Shown one piece after another: positions 16,178-23,523 of a DNA stretch of 48,938 bases. The stretch lies in contig JAIXQE010000112.1 in assembly GCA_027485815.1 (NCBI GenBank), forward strand, positions 1 to 48,938, read 5' to 3'. Below the pieces are notes generated by a model. That model did not search any database. It was not told where the DNA came from and was given only the letters and a program-made list of their open reading frames with translations. Numbering within the stretch: position 1 is the stretch's first letter; each line of letters begins with the position of its first letter. The position numbers and the translations under genes were made by a program. The DNA comes from Opitutaceae bacterium (lineage in GTDB: Bacteria > Verrucomicrobiota > Verrucomicrobiia > Opitutales > Opitutaceae).

Positions 16178-16687
16178 TCAGTTGAGGCCGGAGGAGGTGG
16201 GGCCCGCGTCCGCGTCCGCCCCGCGGCGGATTTCGAGGAGCGACGCGAGGCTGTACAGGACGATCGCCGCGCCGGCCAGGGGCACCGCGAGGTAGACGAG
16301 GCCGACGTTGAGTTGCAGGGCCGCCGACTTCTGGCCGAGCGTGAGCTGCACCCAGACGAGGCGCCCGCCGCCGCCGACCATCACCAGCGCCGCGAAGGCC
16401 AGCACCACGGCGTGGATGAAGCTTTCCGAGGCCCGCCGCGCGCCGCCCTGGAGCCGGCCGGTGAGCAGGTCGAGCGCGAGGTGCGCCTTGCGGCCGGTGG
16501 CGTAGGCGGCGCCGAGCATCCCCACCCAGATCATCAGGTAGCGGGCGACCTCCTCGGTGAAGCTCGACGGCGTGCGCAGGATGAAGCGCGTGCCGACCTG
16601 CCAGAGCACGTTGAGGACCATGGCCGCCATCAGCCCGGCGAGGAGCGTGCCCAGCACGCGGTCGAGGGCGCCGCGGACCACCTTCAC
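16178..16687 (-). CDS. dctQ: TRAP transporter small permease
   Basis: Small membrane subunit of 169 residues with four helices (about 14-34, 50-67, 88-110, 128-150) and the family segment WQVGTRFILRTPSSFTEEVARYLMIW. It forms the membrane complex with DctM. I place the start at GTG 16687 because it overlaps the dctP stop as GTGA and the product then begins VKVVRGALDRVLG, the usual DctQ N-terminus. The long open frame extending upstream is antisense or out-of-frame with dctP and is not real. The C-terminus (residues 155-169) is hydrophilic and ends 1 bp before dctM. Confidence 0.92.
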   Translation of the reverse strand: MKVVRGALDRVLGTLLAGLMAAMVLNVLWQVGTRFILRTPSSFTEEVARYLMIWVGMLGAAYATGRKAHLALDLLTGRLQGGARRASESFIHAVVLAFAALVMVGGGGRLVWVQLTLGQKSAALQLNVGLVYLAVPLAGAAIVLYSLASLLEIRRGADADAGPTSSGLN

Positions 16688-17673
16688 GGCCGCACCTCCC
16701 CGATCCGCCGCGCGAGGGGTCCGATCACGGGATCGTCGCGCACCGACTCCCGCAGCGCCTCCGCCGCGGCGTAGAACGCCGCCCGGTCCGGCCGGATCAC
16801 CTCGACCCCGGCCGCCCGCACCGCGGCCAGCGAGGCCGCCTCCGACTCCGCCCACAGGCTCCGCTGGTACACGGCGGATTCCTCCGCGGCTTCCTGCAGC
16901 CAGCGGCGCTCCTCCGGCGTCAGCCGGTTCCAGAGGTCGGTCCCGACCACCAGCACATCCGGCACCGAGGTGTGTTCGTTGAGCGTGTAGAACCGGCAGA
17001 CCTCGTAGTGGCGGGCGAGGTGGAACGACGGGGGATTGTTCTCCGCCCCATCCACGACCCCCTGCTGGAGGGCGGTGTACAACTCGCCGAACGCGATCGG
17101 CGTCGCCGAGGCGCCGAAGGCCCGGATGAGCGCGAAGGCCATCGGGCTTTCCTGGACGCGGATCTTCAGGCCGCGGAGGTCGGCCGGGGTCCGGATCGGC
17201 TGCTTGGTGTAGAAGCTGCGGCTGCCCGCGTCGTAGTAACACACGCCGCGCAGGAACTTCCGCTCGGGCGCCGCGAGGATCTCCCGGCCGAGCGGGCCGT
17301 CGAACACCGCCTGACGGTGCGCGGCGTCGCGGAACAGGTAGGGGAGGCCGAAGACCTTGAACTCCGGCGCGAAGCCCTCGAGCACGCTGGACGACACCTT
17401 GGTCATCCCGAGGCCCCCAAGCTGCACGAGTTCGAGGCACTCCCGCTCGCTGCCCAGTTGCCCGTTGGCGTACACCTCCACCCGGAGGCGCCCGCCGGAC
17501 TTCGCCGCCAGCAACTCGCCCAGGCGGACCATCCCCCGGTGGACGCTGTGCGTGACGTCGAGGCCGTGCGCCAGCTTGATCACGCGCCCCGACTCGCGTC
17601 CCTGGCACCCGGCGCCCGCCCCGGCGAGGCCGGCGGCAAGCAGCGCGAGGAGCAGGATCTGGAGGGCACGCAT
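16684..17673 (-). CDS. dctP: TRAP transporter substrate-binding lipoprotein
   Basis: Periplasmic solute receptor of 329 residues. The N-terminus MRALQILLLALLAAGLAGAGAGC looks like a lipoprotein signal with the acylated Cys at 23; soluble DctP proteins usually lack this, so membrane anchoring is an inference. The DctP fold is clear: IKLAHGLDVTHSVHRGMVRL, VYANGQLGSERECLELV, the LRGLKIRVQESPMAFALIRA segment with the conserved carboxylate-binding Arg, and GVVDGAENNPPSF. That Arg suggests an organic acid ligand (uronate, lactate or dicarboxylate). It is the first gene of the transporter unit and is divergent from queF (117 bp). No sugar-acid catabolism gene is adjacent. Confidence 0.93.
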   Translation of the reverse strand: MRALQILLLALLAAGLAGAGAGCQGRESGRVIKLAHGLDVTHSVHRGMVRLGELLAAKSGGRLRVEVYANGQLGSERECLELVQLGGLGMTKVSSSVLEGFAPEFKVFGLPYLFRDAAHRQAVFDGPLGREILAAPERKFLRGVCYYDAGSRSFYTKQPIRTPADLRGLKIRVQESPMAFALIRAFGASATPIAFGELYTALQQGVVDGAENNPPSFHLARHYEVCRFYTLNEHTSVPDVLVVGTDLWNRLTPEERRWLQEAAEESAVYQRSLWAESEAASLAAVRAAGVEVIRPDRAAFYAAAEALRESVRDDPVIGPLARRIGEVRP

Positions 17674-17752
17674 CGGGGTCCGGGAACGCTCAGCCGTCCG
17701 TCCGGGGGTTGTCGAAGGGAAAAGCGGCGCCGCCCCCGATCTCACTTCGTCT

Positions 17753-17780
17753 TTGCCTCTCGGCGTCCCCTCTGTTGCGT
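17753..17780 (+). promoter_or_regulatory. Twin TTGC boxes upstream of queF
   Basis: TTGCCT at 17753-17758 and TTGCGT at 17775-17780, 16 bp apart, lie 10 bp before the queF ATG. A purine-rich AGGGG at 17782-17786 could serve as a ribosome site. The same twin-box spacing recurs at other starts in the window. Confidence 0.4.
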
Positions 17781-17790
17781 CAGGGGCAGC

Positions 17791-18153
17791 ATGGCCGACC
17801 CGAAGATCCTCGAAACCTTCCCGAATCCCGCGCCGGGGCGCGATTACCTGATCGAGCACACCCACCACGAGTTCACCTCGGTGTGCCCGATGACGGGCCA
17901 TCCCGACTTCGCTGCGATCACGGTCCGTTACGTGCCGGACCGGACCTGCGTCGAACTGAAGTCCCTCAAGCTCTACTTCCACGCCTATCGCAACGAGGGC
18001 ATCTTCTTTGAGGCCGCGACGAACCGGATCTGTGACGACCTGGGCGCCCGGCTGCGGCCGCGTTCCCTGACGATCGTCGCCGACTGGAAGGCGCGGGGCG
18101 GCTTCTCCTCGGTGATCACCGCCGAATGGCGGCCGGCCCGGCGTCGTCGCTAG
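17791..18153 (+). CDS. queF: NADPH-dependent 7-cyano-7-deazaguanine reductase (QueF, short type)
   Basis: Reduces preQ0 to preQ1 in queuosine tRNA modification. The 120-residue product is the unimodular QueF type. Key residues are visible: the nucleophilic Cys and general-acid Asp in SVCPMTGHPDFA (about residues 30-41), and the substrate-binding YRNEGIFFEAATNRICDDL. The ATG at 17791 gives the usual N-terminus (ILETFPNPAPGRDYLIEH). It stands alone: no queC, queD or queE is nearby. I see no preQ1 riboswitch fold in the short upstream region. Confidence 0.95.
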   Translation: MADPKILETFPNPAPGRDYLIEHTHHEFTSVCPMTGHPDFAAITVRYVPDRTCVELKSLKLYFHAYRNEGIFFEAATNRICDDLGARLRPRSLTIVADWKARGGFSSVITAEWRPARRRR

Positions 18154-18171
18154 TTTCTGTCCATCCGAGGC

Positions 18172-18199
18172 TTGCCACAGCCGCGGTTCCCCCTACGCA
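18172..18199 (+). promoter_or_regulatory. Candidate promoter TTGCCA-16-TACGCA for the dehydratase gene
   Basis: TTGCCA at 18172-18177 and TACGCA at 18194-18199 lie in the 121-bp gap before the dehydratase gene, giving a leader of about 70 nt. A possible leader hairpin, CGCGGGG (18249-18255) pairing with CCCCGTG (18262-18268) around a 6-nt loop, sits 6 nt before the ATG and could cover the ribosome-binding region. A second TTGCGA hexamer at 18242 is also 33 nt before the ATG. Confidence 0.3.
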
Positions 18200-18274
18200 A
18201 ATGGGAGTGATGCATTTCGGTGGCAGTCTTGCGCAACGGGCTTGCGATCGCGGGGTAGGTTCCCCGTGCGCGCG

Positions 18275-20275
18275 ATGAGTCCGCCCCCGCTTCCGGCCCC
18301 TTCGGCGGTGAAGCCTGACCCGTCGGCGCTGCGCGAGGTCAGCCAGTGGCAGCGCACCTCCCTGCTGGTGCTGATCTACGCCGGGATCATCGCGGCCAGC
18401 TTCTACTTGGCGTACGAGATTCGCTTCGATTTCCAGGTGGCCGACGAACTGGAGCGGGAGCGCCTGCGGCTGATCGGGATGATCCTGCTGGTGAAGCTGT
18501 TCGCGCTGTATCTGGCCCGGCAGTTTGGCACGTTGATGACGTATTTCAGCCTGCCGGACTTGTTCCGGCTGGCATGGGCGATGGGCGGGGCGAGCCTGGT
18601 GCTCCTGCTGCCGCGCCTATTGGTGTACAAGCCCCTGGCGGTGCCCCGCGGCGTGCTGTTGATCGATTTCCTGCTTTGCTTCGGCGCGCTCTGCGCGGGC
18701 CGACTGGCGGCGCGGCTTTTCCGGGAACGCACCAGCGGGGCCGCCCGCGCCGCCCGTGGCCTCCAGCCGCAGATCCAGCGCATCGCGATTGTCGGGGCCG
18801 GGGACGCCGGGGCCTCCCTCGCGAAGGAATTCATCGGCGCGCCGCACCGCGGCTTCGAGCCGGTGATGTTCTTCGACGACGACCGCACCAAGCACGGCAA
18901 GCTGGTGCACGGCGTGCCGGTGGTCGGCCGGCCCGAGGACATCGGGCGCATCAACGGCGCGGCAACCCTCGCGAAGGCGATCATCGCGATGCCCTCCGCA
19001 CCCGCCCGGCGCGTCCAGGAGGTGGTGAAGCTCTTCGCGCAGCAGGGGCTCAAGGTCGAAACGTTGCCCTCGATCGAGGAGCTGGCGTCCGGCCGCGTGC
19101 TCACCAGCCGCATCCGGCCCGTGGAGGTGCAGGACCTGCTGGGGCGTCAGGCGGTCGAGCTCGATTCCGCGGGCATCCGCCTTTCGCTGACCAAGCGGGT
19201 GGTGATGGTGACCGGGGCGGGCGGCAGCATCGGGAGCGAGCTCTGCCGGCAGATCGCGGCGGTCAATCCCGCCCGGCTGCTGCTGGTGGAGCAGTCCGAA
19301 GCGGCGCTCTTCCTCATCGAGCAGGAGTTGAATGAGGCGGGACTCGGCGGGGTGATCGTGCCGCTCGTCGCCGATGTCCTCGACCGGGACCGGATGAACT
19401 ACATTTTCGAGCGCTACCGGCCCCAAGTGATCTTCCACGCGGCGGCGCACAAGCACGTCTACCTGATGGAGCGCCAGCCGGCCGAGGCGATCCGCAACAA
19501 CGCGGTGGGCACCCGCCGGCTCGCCGAACTCGCCGCCGAGCACGGGGTCGAGGGCTTCGTGCTGATCTCCACCGACAAGGCGATCAATCCGACCAACGTG
19601 ATGGGCGCGACCAAGCGGCTCGCGGAGCTCCAGCTGATGGCGCTCGCGGCCACGGTGGAACCCGTCCTGGCGGATCCACCGGCCGCTCCCGCCGCGGCCG
19701 CGAGCTCGCCCAGCCGGGCGCCATTCGACCGCCGGCCGCGCGAGCACAAGGGCCCGACCAAGTTCATGGCGGTCCGCTTCGGCAACGTCCTCGGCTCCTC
19801 AGGCAGCGTCATCCCCATCTTCAAGCGTCAGATCGCCAACGGCGGCCCGGTGACGGTCACACATCCCGAGGTCACCCGCTACTTCATGACGATCCCCGAG
19901 GCGGTCGGGCTCGTGCTGCAATCGTTCGTCCTCGGTCGCGGGGGCGAGATCTTCGTCCTCGATATGGGCCAGCCGGTGAAGATCGTGGACCTCGCGCGGC
20001 AAATGATCGAGCTGAGCGGATTCCGCGTCGGGGAGGATATCGAGATCGTGTTCTCGGGGCTCAAGCCGGGCGAGAAGCTCTTCGAAGAACTGCAGCATCA
20101 CTCCGAGGCCTACACGCCCACCTCCCACCCGCGAATCATGCGGTTCACCAGCCGCGCCGCGGTGGTTCTGGACGACGTGCGGTCCTTGGAGGGGCGGTTG
20201 TTCCAGCTGGATTCGAACCAGCTGAAGGGCGAGCTCAAGCGCCTCGTGCCCGAGTACCGGCCGCACCTCGACTGA
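18275..20275 (+). CDS. Membrane nucleotide-sugar 4,6-dehydratase (FlaA1/PglF/WbpM type)
   Basis: Polysaccharide biosynthesis protein of 666 residues: four N-terminal membrane helices (about 30-170), a first Rossmann segment (IAIVGAGDAGASLAKEF), and a catalytic SDR domain starting at VVMVTGAGGSIGSELCRQI. The SDR segment STDKAINPTNVMGATKR has Met where most SDR enzymes carry the catalytic Tyr (codon at 19601). This substitution is typical of inverting UDP-GlcNAc 4,6-dehydratases such as PglF and WbpM, so UDP-GlcNAc is the likely substrate. A Pro/Ala/Ser-rich insert of about 35 residues (codons around 19655-19750) interrupts the catalytic domain before KFMAVRFGNVLGSSGSVIP. I chose ATG 18275; TTG 18242 and GTG 18266 are weaker. 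No glycosyltransferase operon flanks it. Confidence 0.88.
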   Translation: MSPPPLPAPSAVKPDPSALREVSQWQRTSLLVLIYAGIIAASFYLAYEIRFDFQVADELERERLRLIGMILLVKLFALYLARQFGTLMTYFSLPDLFRLAWAMGGASLVLLLPRLLVYKPLAVPRGVLLIDFLLCFGALCAGRLAARLFRERTSGAARAARGLQPQIQRIAIVGAGDAGASLAKEFIGAPHRGFEPVMFFDDDRTKHGKLVHGVPVVGRPEDIGRINGAATLAKAIIAMPSAPARRVQEVVKLFAQQGLKVETLPSIEELASGRVLTSRIRPVEVQDLLGRQAVELDSAGIRLSLTKRVVMVTGAGGSIGSELCRQIAAVNPARLLLVEQSEAALFLIEQELNEAGLGGVIVPLVADVLDRDRMNYIFERYRPQVIFHAAAHKHVYLMERQPAEAIRNNAVGTRRLAELAAEHGVEGFVLISTDKAINPTNVMGATKRLAELQLMALAATVEPVLADPPAAPAAAASSPSRAPFDRRPREHKGPTKFMAVRFGNVLGSSGSVIPIFKRQIANGGPVTVTHPEVTRYFMTIPEAVGLVLQSFVLGRGGEIFVLDMGQPVKIVDLARQMIELSGFRVGEDIEIVFSGLKPGEKLFEELQHHSEAYTPTSHPRIMRFTSRAAVVLDDVRSLEGRLFQLDSNQLKGELKRLVPEYRPHLD

Positions 20276-20295
20276 GCCGCCGGCGGGCAGGGGGC

Positions 20296-20463
20296 CTAGG
20301 CGGCGGTCACGCGCGGCGCGGTGGAACGCCGGGCGCGGCAGGCGTCGGAGCAGTAGCGCACCTCCTCCCACACCTTCGCCCATTTTCGGCGCCAGACGAA
20401 GGGCCGGCCGCACACGGCGCAGTCCTTCGTCGGCAGGTCAGCCTTGCGGCGCATCTTGGGCAT
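20296..20463 (-). CDS. DUF2256 zinc-ribbon-like small protein
   Basis: Protein of 55 residues with the DUF2256 pattern: [20 protein letters not shown], then [20 protein letters not shown]. The two CxxC-type pairs (CAVC and CSDAC) form a probable zinc-binding knuckle. The start at 20463 gives the standard length; an upstream extension adds a non-conserved stretch. Function is unknown. DUF2256 genes are often near cryptochrome/photolyase-like genes in other bacteria, but none is seen here. It is convergent with the dehydratase gene (20 bp). Confidence 0.88.
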   Translation of the reverse strand: MPKMRRKADLPTKDCAVCGRPFVWRRKWAKVWEEVRYCSDACRARRSTAPRVTAA

Positions 20464-20468
20464 CGCGC

Positions 20469-20496
20469 ACGCAAACCGGCCCGCCCGGCGGCGCAA
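20469..20496 (-). promoter_or_regulatory. Twin TTGC boxes upstream of the DUF2256 gene
   Basis: On the minus strand TTGCGC (20496-20491) and TTGCGT (20474-20469) are separated by 16 bp and end 5 bp before the ATG. If used as a promoter the transcript would be leaderless or nearly so. Confidence 0.35.
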
Positions 20497-20503
20497 GTTG
20501 CCG

Positions 20504-21214
20504 TTACACGCGGAACGCGATGATGGTGCCCGCCACGCCGACGATTTCCCGGAAGCGGCCATCGCGCGTCGCCTCGAAGATCGCGCGCGTCACCCCATCC
20601 GCCCGGCTCCCGAAATCGTGGAACGCGATCACGCCCCCTGGCTTCACGAACGGCGTCCAGGCCGCGATGTCCGCCGCGCAGGCGGCGTGGGAATGGTCCC
20701 CGTCGATGAAGATCAGGTCGATCGCGCCGCGGCGCGCCGCGAGGTTCCGGGCCGCGGCGAGGGAGTCGCTCACCACCGGCTCCATCCGCGCGGCGAAGCC
20801 GAGGGCGGCGGCGTTGGCGCGAAAGATCTCGAGGGTGCTGTTGGCTCCGAGCCGGCGGAAGTGGCGCTGGTACCAGGCGGAGTCCTCCCCGCAGGTGGAG
20901 AGGCCCTGGAAGTTGTCCACCGCGAGGATCCGCGCGTCCGGCCCCCGCAGGCCCGCCGCGAGGAAACAGGTCGAGGCGCCCATCCAGGAGCCGACTTCCA
21001 CGACCTGGGCGTCGGCCGGGGCATCCGCGGCCAATTGGTAGAGGTAGCCGCGTTCCGGGAAGCTGCCCATGTCGTCCCGGGTGAAGTGCCGCGCGACGCG
21101 GCGGAACTCGTCCCAGTCGAGGTCGGGCCGGCGCCGGCGCGCGCCGCGGAGGTAACGCCCGCATTTCTGGGCAAAGCGCAGGTCGCGGACGAGGGGCCAG
21201 TGCTTGAACGCCAT
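20504..21214 (-). CDS. Class I SAM-dependent methyltransferase (Methyltransf_24-like)
   Basis: Methyltransferase-fold protein of 236 residues. The SAM-binding motif I is [19 protein letters not shown] (about residues 71-89), followed by [11 protein letters not shown], and the metal/catalytic-type [19 protein letters not shown] and [12 protein letters not shown] segments. This arrangement is typical of the class that includes cephalosporin hydroxylase-like and macrocin O-methyltransferase-like proteins, often linked to surface glycans. The acceptor is unknown. It lies upstream of the DUF2256 gene on the same strand, 40 bp away, and downstream of the SRPBCC gene. A T6 run just before it on the coding strand (around 21251-21256) could mark the end of the previous transcript. 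Confidence 0.8.
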   Translation of the reverse strand: MAFKHWPLVRDLRFAQKCGRYLRGARRRRPDLDWDEFRRVARHFTRDDMGSFPERGYLYQLAADAPADAQVVEVGSWMGASTCFLAAGLRGPDARILAVDNFQGLSTCGEDSAWYQRHFRRLGANSTLEIFRANAAALGFAARMEPVVSDSLAAARNLAARRGAIDLIFIDGDHSHAACAADIAAWTPFVKPGGVIAFHDFGSRADGVTRAIFEATRDGRFREIVGVAGTIIAFRV

Positions 21215-21275
21215 CCCCGTTCGGTGCCCGAAGCCGCGCGGGGCCGCAGCAAAAAACCGCGGCGTCCGGCTGGGA

Positions 21276-21752
21276 TCAGAGAATTTCCGCGTCGCCCGCG
21301 CCCGGGAAGGCCTCCCGCACCTTCTGCGCCCGGAGGGCGAAGATCGTGCGCAGCTTCCCGCCGATCCACACCGCGTGCCCCAGCCCGCCCAGCCAGCCCC
21401 AGCCTGGGTCGTAGGTGACCAGATCCGTCATCTCCACGCCCCCCGCCACGGGGCTGAACCGGTGCTGATGGTGCCACAGGCGGTACGGGCCGCAGCGCTG
21501 CTCGTCCACGAAGTACTCGCCCTCGCGCACGTGCGTGATCTCGGTCAGCCAGCGGGTCTCGATGCCCGGCACGATGCCGACGCGGTATTCGATCAGCTGG
21601 CCGGCGTACATCCGCGGCGCAACGTCGCCGACGATGCGGAAGCGGAGCTCCGGCGACGTGAGGCGGTCGAGGTTGCGCGGGGTGGAGAAGAACTCCCAGA
21701 TGGCGGCCGGCGAACCGGGAATGAATTGGCGGCGCTGGAGGCGGTAGAGCAC
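21276..21752 (-). CDS. SRPBCC-family (START/Bet v1-fold) protein
   Basis: Protein of 158 residues starting at GTG 21752. The SRPBCC fold is indicated by RRQFIPGSPAAIWEFFSTPRN near the N-terminus, GQLIEYRVGIVPGIETRWLTEITHV in the middle, and the C-terminal helix GHAVWIGGKLRTIFALRAQKV. The DRLTSPELRFRIV segment resembles the YfcH/cyclase-like ligand-binding subgroup that often accompanies epimerases. It probably binds a hydrophobic ligand; there is no direct clue which. It is divergent from the hypothetical gene at 21836. No ATG fits the conserved start, so a GTG start was chosen. Confidence 0.8.
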   Translation of the reverse strand: MLYRLQRRQFIPGSPAAIWEFFSTPRNLDRLTSPELRFRIVGDVAPRMYAGQLIEYRVGIVPGIETRWLTEITHVREGEYFVDEQRCGPYRLWHHQHRFSPVAGGVEMTDLVTYDPGWGWLGGLGHAVWIGGKLRTIFALRAQKVREAFPGAGDAEIL

Positions 21753-21799
21753 AACGGTGGTTCGTTCCGCGGCCGTCGCCGGATGCGGCGGGCCCGGCC

Positions 21800-21805
21800 T
21801 TGACA
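21800..21805 (+). promoter_or_regulatory. Consensus minus-35 hexamer TTGACA
   Basis: An exact TTGACA lies in the 83-bp divergent region, 36 nt before the GTG start at 21836. No good minus-10 is visible 16-18 bp downstream (GC-rich sequence). It matches the position of TTGC/TTGA hexamers before other genes here. Confidence 0.3.
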
Positions 21806-21835
21806 GCCGGGCGGGGCGGCCCCGGTCTCGCCCGC

Positions 21836-22348
21836 GTGCGGGAACTCGGCGTGGAATTCGAGGACGTGGTCGCGGGGCTGCTGGAACGTTTCCAGCGGCA
21901 ACAGGGCTTTCCGTCGGCCGATCCGACGGTTCTGCGCGCGATCGCCGCCCGCCTCGGGGCGCTCGCCCGCGCCGCGGTGCCGGCGGGGGACCTCGCCGGC
22001 ACCGCGGCACAGGTCGCGGGACCCGGGGCGGACGCCGGCCTCGCGGAGGCGGTGACGCAACTCGTCAAGGCGGTCACCTATCCCCGGCTCGACGTTTGCC
22101 GGGAATCGTACCGGGAGACCGCCGCCGACGGCACGTGCCGGCGGCAACTGGCGGCGCAGGCGCGGCGGCGGATCAGCGGCACGCACTGCGTCGATTGCCC
22201 GCATTGGCTCGCCTTTGGCGCGGACGAGCACGCGGCGTGGCTGCGGGCGGCGTGGCGGTCGGATCCGGCGGACTTCGACGCGGCGCGCGGCGTCTTCCTG
22301 CCGGAGGATTTTCGCGTGCTGCGACGCCTGCTTTCCGGGCCGCAATAA
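21836..22348 (+). CDS. Hypothetical protein with four conserved-looking cysteines
   Basis: Protein of 170 residues that I do not recognise. It is helical and soluble, starting RELGVEFEDVVAGLLERFQR. Its C-terminal half has cysteines spaced as LDVCRESY, DGTCRRQ and THCVDCPHW, which could form a zinc site. It ends with FLPEDFRVLRRLL. Codon use is GC3-rich like its neighbours, so it is likely a real gene. Start is GTG 21836; a TTG at 21800 would add 12 residues but lies on the TTGACA hexamer. It is 58 bp from the response regulator on the same strand. Confidence 0.6.
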   Translation: MRELGVEFEDVVAGLLERFQRQQGFPSADPTVLRAIAARLGALARAAVPAGDLAGTAAQVAGPGADAGLAEAVTQLVKAVTYPRLDVCRESYRETAADGTCRRQLAAQARRRISGTHCVDCPHWLAFGADEHAAWLRAAWRSDPADFDAARGVFLPEDFRVLRRLLSGPQ

Positions 22349-22356
22349 ATGTGCGA

Positions 22357-22384
22357 TTGCCTTCTACGTAGAAACGCTTATCCC
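22357..22384 (+). promoter_or_regulatory. Candidate promoter with a perfect palindrome between the hexamers
   Basis: TTGCCT (22357-22362) and TATCCC (22379-22384), 16 bp apart, precede the response regulator gene. Between them lies the 12-bp perfect palindrome TTCTACGTAGAA (22362-22373), a position typical of a repressor or autoregulator operator. The regulator that binds it is unknown; the downstream LuxR-family protein is one candidate. Confidence 0.45.
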
Positions 22385-22406
22385 CTTTTCCCATCCCCAC
22401 CTCTCC

Positions 22407-23048
22407 ATGCGAAAACTCCGTGCCGTTCTGATCGAAGACGAGACCATGTTTCGTCAGCTCATCCTCCTGACGCTCGGCAAGGTGAAGGATCTCCAGGTGA
22501 TCGGAGAGTATGGGTTGGGTCGTCCCGGACTGGATTTCTGCCTGCGCGAGAAGCCGGATCTGCTGGTGGTCGACCTCGTGTTGCCCGACATCAACGGGAT
22601 CGAGGTCGCCCGCGAGGTGCGCAAGGCGCTGCCGGACACCAAGATCCTCGTGATCACCGCGCACCCCAGCGAGCGGCTGCCGGCTGAGCTGATGGTGCTG
22701 GGGGTGAGCGGCTACGTCGACAAGACGGAGCCGATCGAGTTCGTGCTCAGCGCGGTCGAGACGGTGCGCGACGGCGGGATGTTCTTCGCGAGCAAGGTGC
22801 GCGGGAAGACGACAGGCAACGGGATGCTGATCGGCCGGCCGCCCCTCGAGAATCCGCTCACCGAGCGCGAGAAGGAGATCGCGAAGCTGGTCGCCAGCGG
22901 GCAGCTGTCCAAGGAGATCGCGGCGCAGCTCGGACTCTCCGTGCGCACGGTGGAAAAGCACCGCGCGAACATCATGGAGAAGATCGGGGTGCGCGAGGTG
23001 GCCAGCCTCACCCGCTGGTGCATTCAGGCCGGGATGGTCGACGGCTGA
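22407..23048 (+). CDS. LuxR/NarL-family response regulator
   Basis: Two-domain response regulator of 213 residues. The receiver domain (about 1-120) has the acidic pair in IEDE, the phospho-acceptor Asp56 in LLVVDLVLPD, the Thr of VITAH and the Lys of VDKTEP. The C-terminal LuxR-type helix-turn-helix (about 148-205) reads LTEREKEIAKLVASGQLSKE and SVRTVEKHRANIMEKIGV. It should bind DNA as a dimer on phosphorylation. There is no sensor kinase next to it, but a convergent gene encodes an Hpt protein, suggesting a phosphorelay with a kinase elsewhere. A palindrome in its promoter region suggests regulation by a dimeric DNA-binding protein. Confidence 0.95.
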   Translation: MRKLRAVLIEDETMFRQLILLTLGKVKDLQVIGEYGLGRPGLDFCLREKPDLLVVDLVLPDINGIEVAREVRKALPDTKILVITAHPSERLPAELMVLGVSGYVDKTEPIEFVLSAVETVRDGGMFFASKVRGKTTGNGMLIGRPPLENPLTEREKEIAKLVASGQLSKEIAAQLGLSVRTVEKHRANIMEKIGVREVASLTRWCIQAGMVDG

Positions 23049-23060
23049 GGCCGCCCGACC

Positions 23061-23396
23061 TCACTCGCGCGCGAATTCCTGCAGCGTCGCGGCCACGGCC
23101 GCGAATTCCGCCTTGAGGGTCGCGAATTCCTGCGGGGTCAGGTCGCCCCCCTGTTCCTCGGAGAGACGTTCCTCGAGCAGCGCCAGGCGGGCGGAGAGCT
23201 CGTGCATCCCGATCAGGCGGGTGTTGCTCTTCAGGCTGTGCGCCTGCCGGTGTTGGGTGCGGCGGTCGCCGTGGCCCAGCTCCAGGAGGGATTGCGGAAA
23301 GTCGCGGAGGAAGGTCCGGACCAGCGTCCGCACGTTCTCGTGACCCAGGCCCTCGGCGAGGTCGGCGAGTTCGGCGGTCGGGGGTTGCGTCGTCAT
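23061..23396 (-). CDS. Histidine phosphotransfer (Hpt) domain protein
   Basis: Stand-alone Hpt protein of 111 residues, a four-helix bundle relay between hybrid kinases and response regulators. The phosphorylatable His53 sits in QAHSLKSNTRLIGM, the canonical HxLKGxxxxIG-like motif, with Ser replacing the usual Gly. The preceding helix (VRTLVRTFLRDFPQSLLEL) and the final helical hairpin match the family. It is convergent with the response regulator, the stops being 12 bp apart, so it has its own promoter. It may feed that regulator, but the pairing is inferred only from proximity. Confidence 0.88.
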   Translation of the reverse strand: MTTQPPTAELADLAEGLGHENVRTLVRTFLRDFPQSLLELGHGDRRTQHRQAHSLKSNTRLIGMHELSARLALLEERLSEEQGGDLTPQEFATLKAEFAAVAATLQEFARE

Positions 23397-23523
23397 GCGT
23401 CTGAGATTCCGGTCCGCGCGGTCCTCCGCAAAGCAAAAAATCGGTGGCGACTACGCCCCGCGCGGGTGGGTGAAAAGACTGCAATAACGCCTTGTCTCCA
23501 ACTCCTTGCGCGAGCGGTTTTGC

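Noticed and set aside
15097-16185. Plus-strand open frame opposite dctM
   Set aside because: Composition is Gly/Asp/Arg/Gln-rich without domains; dctM on the other strand is unambiguous.
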